In this document: positions 33,601 to 45,209 of the stretch, in pieces
How positions within the stretch are numbered: the stretch's first letter is position 1
How the letters are laid out: the number at the start of each line of letters is the position of its first letter
Source: Gelatoporia subvermispora B
Lineage: Eukaryota > Basidiomycota > Agaricomycetes > Polyporales > Gelatoporiaceae
Direction: 5' to 3'
NCBI GenBank assembly: GCA_000320605.2
Contig: KB445795.1
Coordinates: 1,976,475-2,040,474 of the forward strand
Length of the DNA stretch: 64,000 nt
Translations under genes and position numbers: made by a program
Notes under the pieces: model-generated
The model's input: only the letters and a program-made list of their open reading frames with translations
Databases searched by the model: none
What the model was told of the DNA's origin: nothing

Positions 33601-34786
33601 AAATCTTGAAGTTGATGGAGACGTTCATCAAGAAGGCGGAAGATCTTGAGACCGTGAACAGCAACTTCATGCCCCCGTTACTAGATGCAATCCTCGGTGA
33701 CTACAACCGTAACGTTCCTGCGGCACGAGATGCGGAAGTCCTGAACGTCATGGCGACTATCATCGGTCGACTTGGGGTATAGTATTCATACTCCATTAGT
33801 GTTTGCAGTCTTCTGAAATGGTGTTTTCCTTCATAGCCCCTGCTGACACCGCAGGTCCCTGCTATTCTGGACGCGGTCTTCGAGCCGACGTTGAACATGA
33901 TCAACCAAGATTTCTCCGAGTTCCCCGAGCATCGCGTTGGGTTCTTCAAACTGTTGCGCGCGATCAACCTCAACTGCTTCCCAGGTATGCTATATCATTT
34001 GACAGGGTACAGGACAGTTATCTGAGGATCCTTTGCAGCGTTGTTAACCGTTCCTCCGCCGCAATTCAAGCTGTTCATGGACAGTATCATCTGGGCAATC
34101 AAGCACACCATGCGGGATATCGCGGAGACTGGTCTCAACTGTAAGTGCCCGCAGTCTTCCTTCCGATACCGTCCTAACCGCAGATCAGTGTGCCTCGAGG
34201 TTGTCAACAACTTCGCCAGTGCCGAGCCGACGGTAGCGAACGCATTCTTCCAGCAATACTTCCTCAGTATCATGCAGGACATCTTCTTCGTGCTCACTGA
34301 CACGGATCACAAGAGCGGCTTCAAGCTGCAGTCTCTCCTTTTGGCACGCATGTTCCAATTGGTGGAGACCAACCAAATTGCCGTGTCCCTCTTCGACCCC
34401 GCTACGGTTCCAGACCCCAACATGGGCAACTCGCTCTTCCTCCGGGAGTACACAGCGAACCTACTGAAGTCCGCATTCCCTCATGTGCAAACGTAAGTTA
34501 TGGAACTGGTAGGGCGCGTGCATCTTCTGATCTTGTATACAGTGCCCAGATCCAAACTTTCGTCGTATGCCTCGAGGAGTACCACAGCGATATCAACCGC
34601 TTCAAACTCGCGCTCCGGGACTTCCTTGTGCAGCTCAAGGAGTTCTCTGGCGACAACGCAGAGTTGTTCTTGGAAGAGAAGGAAGCAGAGGCGCAGCGCA
34701 AGGCAGAGGAAGAGCGTGAGGCAGCGATGCGCATTCCCGGCATGCTCAAGCCCTCTCAACTAGAGGACAAGGACGAGGACATTTGA
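30619..34786 (+). CDS. CRM1: Exportin-1 (CRM1), nuclear export receptor
   Basis: HEAT-repeat importin-beta-family receptor carrying leucine-rich NES cargo out of the nucleus with Ran-GTP. The first coding exon is only ATGGAG (30619-30624), then a 56-base intron and [20 protein letters not shown]. Further landmarks are [130 protein letters not shown] and [19 protein letters not shown] at the stop. [12 protein letters not shown] carries Cys (codon 32653-32655) at the position equivalent to human Cys528, so leptomycin B sensitivity is predicted. More than ten short introns. Nothing appears missing. Confidence 0.96.
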
Positions 34787-35444
34787 AGCCCGGACTGCTG
34801 ACTTATATGCCCATGTATGATAGACGTGCTCATATTTCCCTCAGTCTTGTGTGCTACCCATCACGTCCCCTCGTCCCCTTCCTGCCTCACCAGACCGACG
34901 TCTTGCATTTTCTGTGTCTAACCTCGCTATCGACATTTCGCTGTTCGCCGCATATACAACCATGTACTAGTAGTCTACGCCAGGAATATGAAAGAGGATA
35001 ATACAGTCTCTTTAGCGTAACAATGTTCTCCGGTGGATCCGCGTGATTTGCATGTGTGCAGTCAAATAAGTGAGGACCAGACCGATTGGAGGCCCGACAT
35101 GATACAGAAGAGCACGAGCATGCGCGACCGCGACGCGTCGCGGTGGCGTGAACGCGTCTTCGGCAAAAGCCGCGAGGCTTCATCGGGACAGGCACTAGTG
35201 TAGTGCACCGTGCAATACCTTGCACCGGTAACCCTGCCTGAGCTTGTCTGAACGCCGGCTTTCCGTTTGGAAACACCACTGATACACCGCGTGCTAGTCA
35301 GTACACTCGCCAAATCACAATAGAATCGATTGGCCGGGTCAAGACTGCCTTTACTGTCAACCTTCGCGATATTATCGCCCGACACCCATCTGGGCACCAC
35401 TGAGTCAACACCTGACGGCCACCGCGCTCTGACGAAACTACACG
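34787..35444. other. Intergenic between CRM1 and MCT-1, two ACGCGT motifs
   Basis: The first part is presumably the CRM1 3' untranslated region. ACGCGT occurs twice at about 35133 and 35152, inside GCGACGCGTCGC and GAACGCGTC, some 300 bases upstream of the MCT-1 start. No gene seen. Confidence 0.4.
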
Positions 35445-36236
35445 ATGTTCAAAAAGTGAGTCATAGCAGGGATTGCTCCTATCATCACGCCCTAATGCTC
35501 CCGGAGCCAGATTCCAGCCCTCGAGTGACGTTTCTGGGCAGACGAGCCTCAAGTCGTCCGTGCAGCGATCGATTCGCGCGGCGCTCTTGTCGCAGTGGAA
35601 GGTCGACGGGGAGACGTTCGAGCAGATATGGCCCAAGAAGGAGCCGCTCACGCTCGCGAAATGGTCTGTCCGTCCGTGCTGCATGCCGTTGTAGCGCGCC
35701 CGCTGACGGGCACCGGCGGTGTCCACGATAGCAGAGAGCACATATCGATCTACACGCTGCACGGCGAGCCGCTGTGCTTCCAGCACTTTGACGGGCCCTT
35801 CTTCCCCACCCTGCGGCTGTTACATAAATGTGCGCCTGCTCGCCGTCTCGCGGGATGACACACACTGACGGGGTTCTCTGCGTTTGCGTTTGCCATTTGC
35901 ATTTGGGTTTGGATTGGGTTGGTGCCTCGGCGCGCGGATGCAGACCCGTTCCTCCTCCCGAAGGTGGGCATCGACCGCGGCGCGATCCGCTTCCTGCTCG
36001 CGGGCGCGCACATGATGTGCCCCGGGATGACCTCCGCAGGCGGGCACCTGCCCGCCGCGGACGCGGCGCTGCCCGCAGGCGTGGCCGTCGCGATCCACGC
36101 GGAGGGCAAGGAGCACGCGGTGGGCGTCGGCATCACGAAGCTCGGCACGGAGGAGATGAAGAAGCTGAACAAGGGCGTCGGCGTCGAGACCGTGACGTAC
36201 CTCGGGGACGACCTCTGGGTGGTTCAGAAGCTGTAG
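35445..36236 (+). CDS. TMA20: MCT-1/Tma20 family translation factor with PUA domain
   Basis: Partner of DENR/Tma22 in recycling of 40S subunits and reinitiation. The first exon is 11 bases (ATGTTCAAAAA), joined in phase to 35511 to give MFKKFQPSSDVSGQTSLKSS, then VQRSIRAALLSQWKVDG, QIWPKKEPLTLAKC, REHISIYTLHGEPLCFQHFD, and GPFFPTLRLLHKYPFLLP. The PUA domain follows: VGIDRGAIRFLLAGAHMMCP, LPAGVAVAIHAEGKEHAVGV, GDDLWVVQKL and stop. About 180 residues, normal for the family. The last exon is much more GC-rich than the upstream genes. Confidence 0.93.
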
Positions 36237-36953
36237 GCCCCTGCGCACGGGGCAGGGCGAAGACACTGGAGTGAATCAATGGCGGGCGTGAATGCGGGCC
36301 AGGTGATCCTGCGTGTATTTTACGTGTGCAAGCTATGTTGACGCGTTGGATTTGAGCGGGCGGGCAGGCCCCCGTCGTGGTGCGGGCGTGCAGGCGTTAT
36401 CACCTCTGGTGTCCCCGGCGTATCACTGCCCGCGCCGGTCGCTCGCACGGGCATCACCTGTTGGCACTGATGTTCCCCGTCCAGCTTATCGCGAAGCGCG
36501 GTGGGGCGAGCGTATGTGGCAGCGCGCATCCCGCTGGGCTCGCCGGCGAAGCCGGGTAGGGCCGTCCGCGGGGAACGCAGGGGCCGCATGCGTCCTCGTA
36601 GGTCCTTCATTTCAGGAATAGACGTGCTGCGCGGGGCACGAGAACGCGCCCTCGTGGCGCGGAGGGGCAGCGCCAGGGCTGAGCGTGCCCTTCTGGGATA
36701 TGCGGAGAAGCGTCCGCAGAGATGGGATATCAGGTTGATGATGGAGGTGGCATGCCCGCGCGGCGAAACAATGGCAGAGACGTTGTTTCGCCATTGAGTG
36801 CGACGGACGTCCATCAGACCTCCCGAGGGGTGCTACGGCTGCGAGTTATGAATGGTATCTGCGCCGCCTGCGGTGACTCGGTGTGCTATCTCGCGCTGTG
36901 CTATCTCTATCTCTGCGCCGTTATGTTATCTGTGCCGACAGGACCTCGTATTA
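36237..36953. other. Intergenic, no supported gene
   Basis: Overlapping frames on both strands without family resemblance. The first part is likely the MCT-1 3' untranslated region. Confidence 0.4.
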
Positions 36954-37414
36954 CAGCGAGTTCCATTTCAATAGAGAATTTTGGAAAAAACGGCTTCATG
37001 TCACGTGCTGATTCCGCAGCATGCTCTAACCTACACAGGAAACCATTGGAGGAGATGTGATCGTCACAGCTCCACCAAATATTCAGATTCCCGATTCCCA
37101 GCCATGTCGTACTGTTGCGACCATATTTCTACTCAGGGCTCAGTTTCTGAAATGCGGTTTTTGAAAGTACTGTTAGAGGTCATGCAGACTACCCGTGGGC
37201 CGTATATCGAGAGCATAGACGAGGGACAAGGCCAGTGAGGCGAGCAGTCGCTCTGGGTGTCTAGGCGTCTCAATGTGGGGTTGCGGAGCACATCCTAGCA
37301 CATCGAGAGATCCTTCGCACAATCTCGTCACCTGATGTTTGGTTTGCTCCGAAAGTAAACAGGTGTGCCTGAAGGTAAAGTTTCTAAAAGTCTCTATTGA
37401 AATGGAACTCGCTG
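36954..37414. mobile_element. Second TA-flanked inverted-repeat element (MITE candidate)
   Basis: The left end, CAGCGAGTTCCATTTCAATA from 36954, reappears as its reverse complement ending at 37414; 24 terminal bases match exactly and the match continues with mismatches. TA lies immediately outside both ends (36952-36953 and 37415-37416). The 461-base interior is AT-richer than its surroundings and codes for nothing evident. Its terminal repeat is unrelated to that of the element at 129-773 apart from the initial CAG and the TA flank. The right end is six bases from an assembly gap. Confidence 0.75.
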
Positions 37415-37420
37415 TAGTGC

Positions 37421-38124
37421 NNNNNNNNNNNNNNNNNNNNNNNNNNNNNNNNNNNNNNNNNNNNNNNNNNNNNNNNNNNNNNNNNNNNNNNNNNNNNNNN
37501 NNNNNNNNNNNNNNNNNNNNNNNNNNNNNNNNNNNNNNNNNNNNNNNNNNNNNNNNNNNNNNNNNNNNNNNNNNNNNNNNNNNNNNNNNNNNNNNNNNNN
37601 NNNNNNNNNNNNNNNNNNNNNNNNNNNNNNNNNNNNNNNNNNNNNNNNNNNNNNNNNNNNNNNNNNNNNNNNNNNNNNNNNNNNNNNNNNNNNNNNNNNN
37701 NNNNNNNNNNNNNNNNNNNNNNNNNNNNNNNNNNNNNNNNNNNNNNNNNNNNNNNNNNNNNNNNNNNNNNNNNNNNNNNNNNNNNNNNNNNNNNNNNNNN
37801 NNNNNNNNNNNNNNNNNNNNNNNNNNNNNNNNNNNNNNNNNNNNNNNNNNNNNNNNNNNNNNNNNNNNNNNNNNNNNNNNNNNNNNNNNNNNNNNNNNNN
37901 NNNNNNNNNNNNNNNNNNNNNNNNNNNNNNNNNNNNNNNNNNNNNNNNNNNNNNNNNNNNNNNNNNNNNNNNNNNNNNNNNNNNNNNNNNNNNNNNNNNN
38001 NNNNNNNNNNNNNNNNNNNNNNNNNNNNNNNNNNNNNNNNNNNNNNNNNNNNNNNNNNNNNNNNNNNNNNNNNNNNNNNNNNNNNNNNNNNNNNNNNNNN
38101 NNNNNNNNNNNNNNNNNNNNNNNN
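37421..38124. other. Assembly gap (704 N)
   Basis: An unbroken run of N. Frames reported through it are meaningless. The next gene's 5' end lies in or before it. Confidence 0.99.
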
Positions 38125-38146
38125 CCCCCCCCCCCCCCCCCCCCCC
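38125..38146. repeat. Poly-C run at the gap edge
   Basis: The sequence resumes after the gap with 22 consecutive C residues. It may be a true homopolymer that broke the assembly or a gap-filling artefact. Confidence 0.8.
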
Positions 38147-39206
38147 TCCCGCGGAACCTGTAGGATGTCTCCGCGACGCGCTCGCGGACCGCGTGCGCCC
38201 GGTGCGGGGTGCTGATCTTGTGGATGCGCGGCCAGAAGCAAAGGTGAAAGTAGAAGCGGAAGCGAAGACGCAGGACGAGGGGGAGGGGGAGGGAGAAAGG
38301 GAGGCGGACTTGAAGGTGGAAGCAGGCGCGGAGACGGGAGCGGAGGCGCGCACGCCGGGATGCATCTGCCTTGGTCTGGGCAGCCCCGCCGCGTCGCGCG
38401 ACGCGCGCGCGCAACTCGCGTTTCTCCTCGAGGCCTGCGATGCCCTGGAATTGGTGTGTATACGTACCAAGTATCAGTATTGCAGCGCACTGACGCGCTT
38501 TCCGTGTCCCACTAGGACCGCGGCGCCATCCCCGTCTTCGACCCCGTATTTTCGGACGAGGATCACGCGCTGCTCTCCGAGCTCGGGCTGCAGCCTACTG
38601 CAGAAGATAAGGTGCGTTATCTGCATTCCGAACGTCTGCGAAGCCCTGGGCGAGGTGCTAACAATACCGCGACGCGCTGCAGCAAGCGCGGTACGCGCTC
38701 GAGGACACGACACTCGCGTACATGCCGCACTGCGATTTGCAGCTGTACGAGAACCTGCTCCGCGCCAACTGGACGCGCGCGGCGCTCCCCCGCGTCGTGC
38801 TTATCGCGAACCGCCTGAGCGAATACGCCGACAGGTGCGCACACCCCTTTCGTGCCCCGGGTTCCCACCCCCACCCACGCCCGGGGCGCCCTGCTCTTCG
38901 CGCGCACGGACGCTGATGATGCCTGTGCCCTAGCATGCCCTCTCGGAGGCTGTCCGCAGAGTACCCGTGCGTGGCGCGCATCGGTGCGTGTCTTTGCCTG
39001 GCTCCCAGCGCGAATCGCACACAACTCACCCAGGTGCCCGCCCCGCAGTCTCGCGCCTGACGGTGCAGCCCCTGCCGCCGTGGCCGGCCCACCCGACCGC
39101 GTTCAACAACACGGCGGTCCAGTACGCGCGCGCGGACGCGCTCGCGCAGCCCCCCGAGGACTGGTGGGCGCTGCCCGCGGCCGCACCGAGCCCCGCGCCC
39201 GAATAG
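38147..39206 (+). CDS. SRR1-domain protein, 5' truncated by the gap
   Basis: SRR1-like family (plant SENSITIVITY TO RED LIGHT REDUCED 1 and Ber1-type fungal proteins), of uncertain biochemical role, linked to clock, haem or microtubule phenotypes. After a charged low-complexity stretch (KVKVEAEAKTQDEGEGEGER) the domain reads CICLGLGSPAASRDARAQLA, FLLEACDALEL, spliced to DRGAIPVFDPVFSDEDHALL and SELGLQPTAEDK, then ARYALEDTTLAYMPHCDLQL, YENLLRANWTRAALPRVVLI and ANRLSEYAD. The C-terminus is RLTVQPLPPWPAHPTAFNNT and DWWALPAAAPSPAPE. HCDxxLYENLLRANW is the family's best signature. The start codon is not in the window. Confidence 0.82.
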
Positions 39207-40595
39207 CCCACCTCCGCTTCTCCTCGCCCTGCGTCCGAGCCGTGCGTTAATGCGACCGCGGTGGCGCCCCGCGCAGGCGCGCGCGCGCCTAAGCGTGCAC
39301 GGGCACACGACCAGCTGGCGCGTGACGCGTGACGGCGTGGGGGCAGCGATCGAGATGCGGGCATGACGCACGTAGCGCGTTGCGTGCGGCGGCGGTGGCT
39401 GGTGCGCTGCGCCCGCGTTGCGTGCGCGAGACGGTGCGGCCCTGCGCCCGCGGCTCGACCAGGGCCCCGCCGCCGCCGGGTCCATCGAGGGCTGACAGCG
39501 GTCCCTCTGCCACCGGCTGCGTGCGCCTGTTTCTGGCCCGGGCCCGGCGGATGGACGGCCGGCCGGGTTGCCCTAGTGCGCCCGTATCTGGATGGCTCTG
39601 AATTTGACGCGCGCCGATCCTGGAGGAACGGTATCTGACAGGGGGGCGGCTGCGCGGGCGGTGGTGGTGGCATGGCACGCACCTGGCTGCATCCGTCGAC
39701 GTGCGCTGTGCTGTCGCGCCAGCCTGGGGCCGACGCGCCGACGCTGTGTGCCTAGGCAGATGTGCACGTTCCCCACTACGCATAGCAATACACAATATGA
39801 CACACAAAGAACACAGCGTGCTTCGCTTCGAGTCTAGAGCTGCTGCAGCCAGGGATGTCGGCGGAAGAATGGAGGGCAGGGCAGGGGCGTATCAGGATGA
39901 CTCGCCCGCGCTGACTGGACGCACCGCAGCGTCCTGCGCCGTATCTCGAGCGGAAACAAACTCGATGCTCGTTCTGCGACCTTCCGCAGCGTGCCCGCGC
40001 ACGCGCGTATATGTCGCGCCAGCGCCCGTATCGCAAGTGGCTGCAGCGCTGCGCCGTGACTGGGGCGGTCGAAACCGCGGCGACGACATCATCGCGCATC
40101 ATTGCATCCGCACCGTTCCTGCGTGCGGGGCCCCGATCGGGGGCAGCCCAGGCCCGAGCGAGCGGCTAGCACCCTAATCGCCCTCACCACCGCCATTCAC
40201 TCACCACGCGCGATCCCACTACGAGGCCCTGTTGTCATCAGCCAAGCCTAATACGACTGTCCCCTCACGCCTGTGCGCCTTCGCGATAAGGCGCCCCTGC
40301 CAGCACACAGCATCCCCGCGGCACCGCGCTGCACACACAGATAGCAGATAGTTACGTCGTGACCAATATAACACACTGTATTCGCGAGCACAGCGAATGA
40401 TGTACAAGACGGAGATTATGCACAATGTAGGGAGGGAAGCATACGAGCACTACGCTACGGGACACCAGAGCGAGACGACGGAGGGGCGTGGGAGTGATGT
40501 GGGAGACGAGCAGACACTGGTGAGACAGGCATGGCAAGGCATGGCATATGCAGAGAGACGAGTGATGGAGAGTAAGAGAGTGAGAGAGCAGCCTG
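39207..40595. other. 1.4 kb GC-rich intergenic, no supported gene
   Basis: Long overlapping frames occur on both strands up to 218 codons, but they are arginine/alanine/proline-rich chance frames typical of such GC-rich sequence, with no conserved motif. I see no RNA gene. Confidence 0.45.
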
Positions 40596-41489
40596 CTAGC
40601 ACTCCTGGTAGAGGGAGGTACCGAACACGCGAGCAGTGCCCGCGCCGTCCGCGTGCGAGCGAGAGGGAAGGGGGTCAAGTTCAAAGGGGTAAAAGTACGA
40701 ATCGTCCGAGTCAATATATACATGCGGGTGCTGCTCAGGCGGCAGCGGCACCGAGGCAGGGTCCAGCGACGTCGTCGAGCGGTAGAACGGTGTCGAGGGC
40801 GCGTCCGACTCGTCGTCAGAGGTATCTTCGATCGCATCCGGTACGGGCGGCTCGTCCAGGTCGTCTGCGTAGTAGTATGGCAACGCGTCGTCAAACGGGC
40901 TCGCGTTGAGGAGCGCGACCGGGGAGCGTGCGACGTCATACCATTCCGAGGCGGTCGGCTGCAGAGGAGGGTAGGGTACGGGGTACGGGATGGCGATAGG
41001 TGGGGGGTAGTAGAAGCTACTCGAGGAGACGAGGTCGTCTGAGGAGGACATGGGCGACAAGAGTGGACTCAGCGGCTCGTCGTCCTCATCCACAGCGGAG
41101 GTAGGGGAAGCGGCGGCGTCCACGTCGTCGTCGCCATCGTCTTGCAGTTCTGCCAAAACAGAGTCTAGCCACTGGCCCTCGTCGGAGCCGGCGGGCGCGC
41201 CGTGCATGGCGCCGGGGTCGGGGAACATGAAGCTGTCCTCGTCGTCCTGCTCGCTGGCGGGCGCCGCGCCGTGTCTATATACATAGTTTACATCAGCCTG
41301 AGCGGGAGCGGGGGCAGCAGCAGCAACAGTGGCAGCGTTTAGGGGGTGGGAGCGTGTGAACGAGTTTTTGAGGAGAACCCAGCGGTGGAGGCTGAAGTCC
41401 CTGGCGCCGCTGCCGACTTCGACGAGCTTGGAGCGGGCCATGGTGGAGAGGGATTGTGGGCGTTGCGGGGATGCTAGTTCGGCGGGCAT
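40596..41489 (-). CDS. Acidic serine/proline-rich hypothetical protein
   Basis: One uninterrupted frame of 297 residues from the ATG at 41489. The N-terminal part looks conserved in character: MPAELASPQRPQSLSTMARS then KLVEVGSGARDFSLHRWVLL and KNSFTRSHP. The rest is low complexity: an alanine stretch, acidic blocks (ELQDDGDDDVDAAA), SPLLSPMSSSDD, and tyrosine/proline-rich segments such as FYYPPPIAIPYPVPYPP and ALPYYYADD, ending GTARVFGTSLYQEC. I recall similar proteins only from basidiomycetes and cannot assign a function. The ATG was chosen because upstream codons are only proline/serine-rich sequence. A second in-frame ATG (MARSKLVEV) is a possible alternative. Confidence 0.65.
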   Translation of the reverse strand: MPAELASPQRPQSLSTMARSKLVEVGSGARDFSLHRWVLLKNSFTRSHPLNAATVAAAAPAPAQADVNYVYRHGAAPASEQDDEDSFMFPDPGAMHGAPAGSDEGQWLDSVLAELQDDGDDDVDAAASPTSAVDEDDEPLSPLLSPMSSSDDLVSSSSFYYPPPIAIPYPVPYPPLQPTASEWYDVARSPVALLNASPFDDALPYYYADDLDEPPVPDAIEDTSDDESDAPSTPFYRSTTSLDPASVPLPPEQHPHVYIDSDDSYFYPFELDPLPSRSHADGAGTARVFGTSLYQEC

Positions 41490-42284
41490 GGACGCGCGAA
41501 AAGGCGGGGGCTCGAGGGGGCAAGGGTCGGTTGAGCGACGGAGGCAGGTAGAGCAGGGTGTGCTGCAAAGCGCGCCTGACACGTGAGCGCGTGCGGGGAC
41601 GGGTGCGAGGGCAGGGGACGTACTCGGGGGTAGCGGGGTGTGGGGGCTGCGTATCACCGGTGTATACGGTAGACGATGAATGGCTCGAACAGGATGGTGC
41701 CGTTCTGGGAGATGCGAACGGATTTGTTGACCATGCTGGGTTCTCTGGCACGCCGTGGTGATTTGAGGGTACGGCGGCGAGGCAAGATGGGACGGGGAGC
41801 GGGTGCGGAGGAATTAGTTGGACATGGCGAGGGCGAGAGGCAACATAGGCCAGGGAGGGAGTCAGCGCGAGGACTGCCCCTCTTATAACAACCACCGTCA
41901 CGCGTCGTCGATGACTCTCTCTCTCGTTCTTCTCTCCGCTTTTGGCGTCACGCCGGGGCGTTCCGGAGCCTCCGTCCGGCCAATCACCGCGCGACAAGGC
42001 CGGTCTCCCAGATACGGTTGCCTGCTCGCTGCGCTCGGTGTCTCGGCCGTGCCCACCGCTGCCTCAAGCCTCTTCCAGTCACGCTCAGCCACAGCAGCGA
42101 CCGCACCGGTCACGCCATCCTCCGCTCGCTGCCCCGCGTTGCGCGAGCAATATTCCTCACACCGCTCGCACAGGCTGCGTCCTCATCGGGTCCTCTCCGA
42201 TTTCGCCATACTCATCACCGATGCCAACTATCACCGCTTCCCCCATTGTCCCACTATGTACACGCGTGCGGAAGCATCCCTGCC
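41490..42284. other. Intergenic between hypothetical gene and CDC27
   Basis: About 800 bases upstream of the hypothetical gene and downstream of CDC27. An ACGCGT lies near 41898. Several frames exist on the plus strand but look like antisense shadows. Confidence 0.4.
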
Positions 42285-45209
42285 TCACCCCTCGTCCATC
42301 ACCTCCTCCGAGCCGCCCGCGTCCTTGACAGTTTCCACCAGCTTTCTGATCTTGTGCAGGCTCTTCGGAGACACATCCCGCGCGACCGCCAGCAGTTGTG
42401 CCCCCTTTACGCTGTCCCCCATCAGCCGATACACCTTCGCCAGCTGGAAGATCACGTTCGATTCCTCCGGCGACGTGTCCCGCAGGTACTCCAGGTCCGC
42501 CACCGCGTCCTGCCAATCCCGTCCGTCCAAACAATCGCACGCCACAACGACGCTCATATCAGCAATCCGCACCCGCATGTCCGGATAGCAACACTGAACA
42601 CTAACCGTGTATCTCCTCGCCGCGATAAGAATCTTCGCCCGCCGATATCGCACCAGTGCGTTCTCGGGCGACAGCCGTACCGCCTGGTCGAACAGCTCCA
42701 GCGCCTTCGCCCGATCCCCGTACCGCTCGGTAACCTAATCAACAGATGCCGGCACATCAGCGCTTCCCATCCGCGCGCCTCTTGTCCCACACTCACCATC
42801 CCCACACACCCAAGCAGCACCGCGTTATGCGGGTGTATTTCCACCGCCTTCCGATAGTGGTAGTCTGCCAGCCGCAGCTTGCTCATCCGCATATAGCATG
42901 TGCCCAGCCCGTACCTGCCAGCCGATCACCAGATAAGCTTGAGCGTAACAAGGAAGCACCGTGCCCGCAGCCGACGTACCAGGCGTTGTAATGGCGCGGG
43001 TCCGCCCGCAGCGCTGACTCAAAGTAGTGCGTCGCCTTCTCCAGGTCCTCGTCAATCGACTCGTGCCCGCTCAGCGTGTACGCATACGCGCACGTCGGGT
43101 CGAGTTGCGCGGCGCGTCGGAAGCACGTGAGTGCCTGCGGCCGCTCCTTCTGCAGCGAGAAGCAGTTGCCCACGGCGATCCACGCTTGTGGGGCGCGGGG
43201 GTCTATCGAGAGTAATTCCTGGGCCAGAAATGATAGCCGCACGTTCCGTTGTAGATGCCACAATAATGTCGAGTAGACTTCCATGTCGTCCAGCCGGTAC
43301 GGATCGAGCGTCCTTACGGCTTCGAACGCGCGCTCTGCCTATCTCGCACGGGGGACACATGAGCACACGAGCAGCAGAATAGAGTAATACCGCGGATATG
43401 CAGGGAGATAGCGAGATAGTGAGATACGTACAGCGGAGTACTCCCCCAACTCGTAATGCGCCTTCCCGACCATGGCCATCACCCACGCGGACCGCTTGTG
43501 CACCGAGGGCAGGTTCTCCAATTCGTCCAGACACACACGGCAGTCGTAAGACGCCATTGCCCTTACCGCGCGGGCGAACATGCGCATCAGTTCGTATATG
43601 TGATGATCGGCGAGCTGCATCTCGTATGCTTCTTGCGCGGCAGCTGCCGCGGAAGATGTGGTCGTGCCCCTGTCGTCCTGGGCAAGCGGCGGAGGGGACT
43701 GCGAAGCGAAATGCACCGTGCCCCCGGGCTCGTCCATATCCGACTCGGGTTCTTGCTCGCGTGTCGTCCGTGTCCGCGTCCGTATCGCCACGCGCCTCCG
43801 TTCCCGCATCGCCGTCTGTGCAGCACCCGAACCAAACCGTCAGCTCGGCCCCAGGAGCACCCATACCCACACTGACTTTCGCTGCAAGCGTCTTCCCGCC
43901 GGCTCCTCCAAGCAGGCGCGTGCTCCTGCGCGTCGCCGCGCCCGCGCCGGGCGCCGCCTGCTCGCGCTCGCGCGCCTTCGCGAGGGACCTAGAGGACGTC
44001 GCGGCCGCCTGCGCAGGCCGGCCGGAGGACGAGAAGACATTAGCAAGCGTCAGGGCCGGGCGTGCGCGCGCGCGGGGGTCCGCCCCGCCAGACTTGCTCG
44101 GCTTCGCGGGCGCAGGCGCACACGGCCGGGCGGCGCGCAGCTTCTTCGCCGCGGGGCCCGCCTCATCTGCGGAAGAAAGGGGACGCACTGCTGGGGGGTG
44201 TGCCGCGAGGGACGTCGTCGGCTGCGACCGGCTGGCTCGCATGGGCCCGTGTGTGAAGGACCCGTCGGCGTTGAAGGATGAGTCGGCAGTGGCTCTGTGT
44301 GTGGTATGATCTACTGTGTTATGAGCGACGTGTGAATATAATCTTACATTGAGTCTCGTGGTCCCGATGGGGCGTGCAAGCGGAATGACTGCATCTGGCT
44401 CTGCTCGGGCTTCCACCCTCGGAAGAGGTTTCCGCCATTTCCAGTTTCCGGTGTGAAGAATCCTGCACCACTTGCCACCGGCATTGACTTTGACTGTGGT
44501 AGTTCTGAAGGTAGGGAGTGTTTCGTGGGTTGCGGTCGTGGTGGGAGGATATCATCTAGATCGGATACTTTGCCTATAGTTTCGTTGGTACAAATTCGAA
44601 CAAAGGCTCCGACGAATGGGCATACCCAGCGCACAAAGTCCCTCATATGCTTCCCAGAGCATTGGGTTTAGCATGAGGGCTTGGCTATAGCTAGCTGCGG
44701 CTTGTTCGGGGAGGTTGCCCCTCGACGCTGCATTGCCTGCGCGACAATGCATGATGGCTTCATCGGGAAACGCGGTAGATGTCCGCGAACTCATTGATGC
44801 TGCACGCGACCGCAGCAGGATCGAGTCAGTACATCGAACAACGTCATACGACCAAGAACATACGCGTTGGTGTGTATGTTGTGTCTCGCAAGCTCGCCTC
44901 CAACGCCTCACGCGCCTGCTGGTGTCGGCCGAGTGCACTGCAGCATTTAGCCTTGACATCGAAACAGCCGCTACATCGCGCGTCTGAGGGCAGATTAACG
45001 AGAAACAGCGCAGAGTGGGGCCGCCCTGCGCGCAGGAGCGCGGTCGCATAGAGGTGCCGCGCGTCGTGGTTTTTTACGTCGCAGACGTAGTAGCGCTCCG
45101 CATAGAACACGGCCGACTTGAGCAGGTCGGCGTCGAGGCACGCCCAGATGAGCGAGCTGAAGCGGTGGCAGAGCTGTGTGGATAATGCCGGAGTCGGTTC
45201 TTGCAGCAT
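42285..45209 (-). CDS. CDC27: Anaphase-promoting complex subunit 3 (CDC27)
   Basis: TPR scaffold of the APC/C that binds the IR tails of Cdc20/Cdh1 and Apc10. N-terminal TPRs: LCHRFSSLIWACLDADLLKS, AVFYAERYYVCDVKNHDARH, LYATALLRAGRPHSALFLVN, then FPDEAIMHCRAGNAASRGNL, PEQAAASYSQALMLNPMLWE and AYEGLCALG. A long disordered linker follows (about 43.7-44.4 kb). The C-terminal TPR block includes VHKRSAWVMAMVGKAHYELG, YSTLLWHLQRNVRLSFLAQE, APQAWIAVGNCFSLQKERPQ, ALTCFRRAAQLDPTCAYAYT, ATHYFESALRADPRHYNAWY, YHYRKAVEIHPHNAVLLGCV and ESNVIFQLAKVYRLMGD. LLWHLQR and the repeat order are typical of CDC27. Start at 45209 (MLQEPTPALS) is the best ATG; most introns were not placed to the base. Confidence 0.92.

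Noticed and set aside
37173..38490. Long frames on both strands across the N run
   Set aside because: They exist only because N codons are read as open; there is no sequence evidence.
43398..44309. A 303-codon plus-strand frame opposite CDC27
   Set aside because: It lies over the disordered linker of CDC27, is Arg/Pro/Ala-rich and has no family resemblance.
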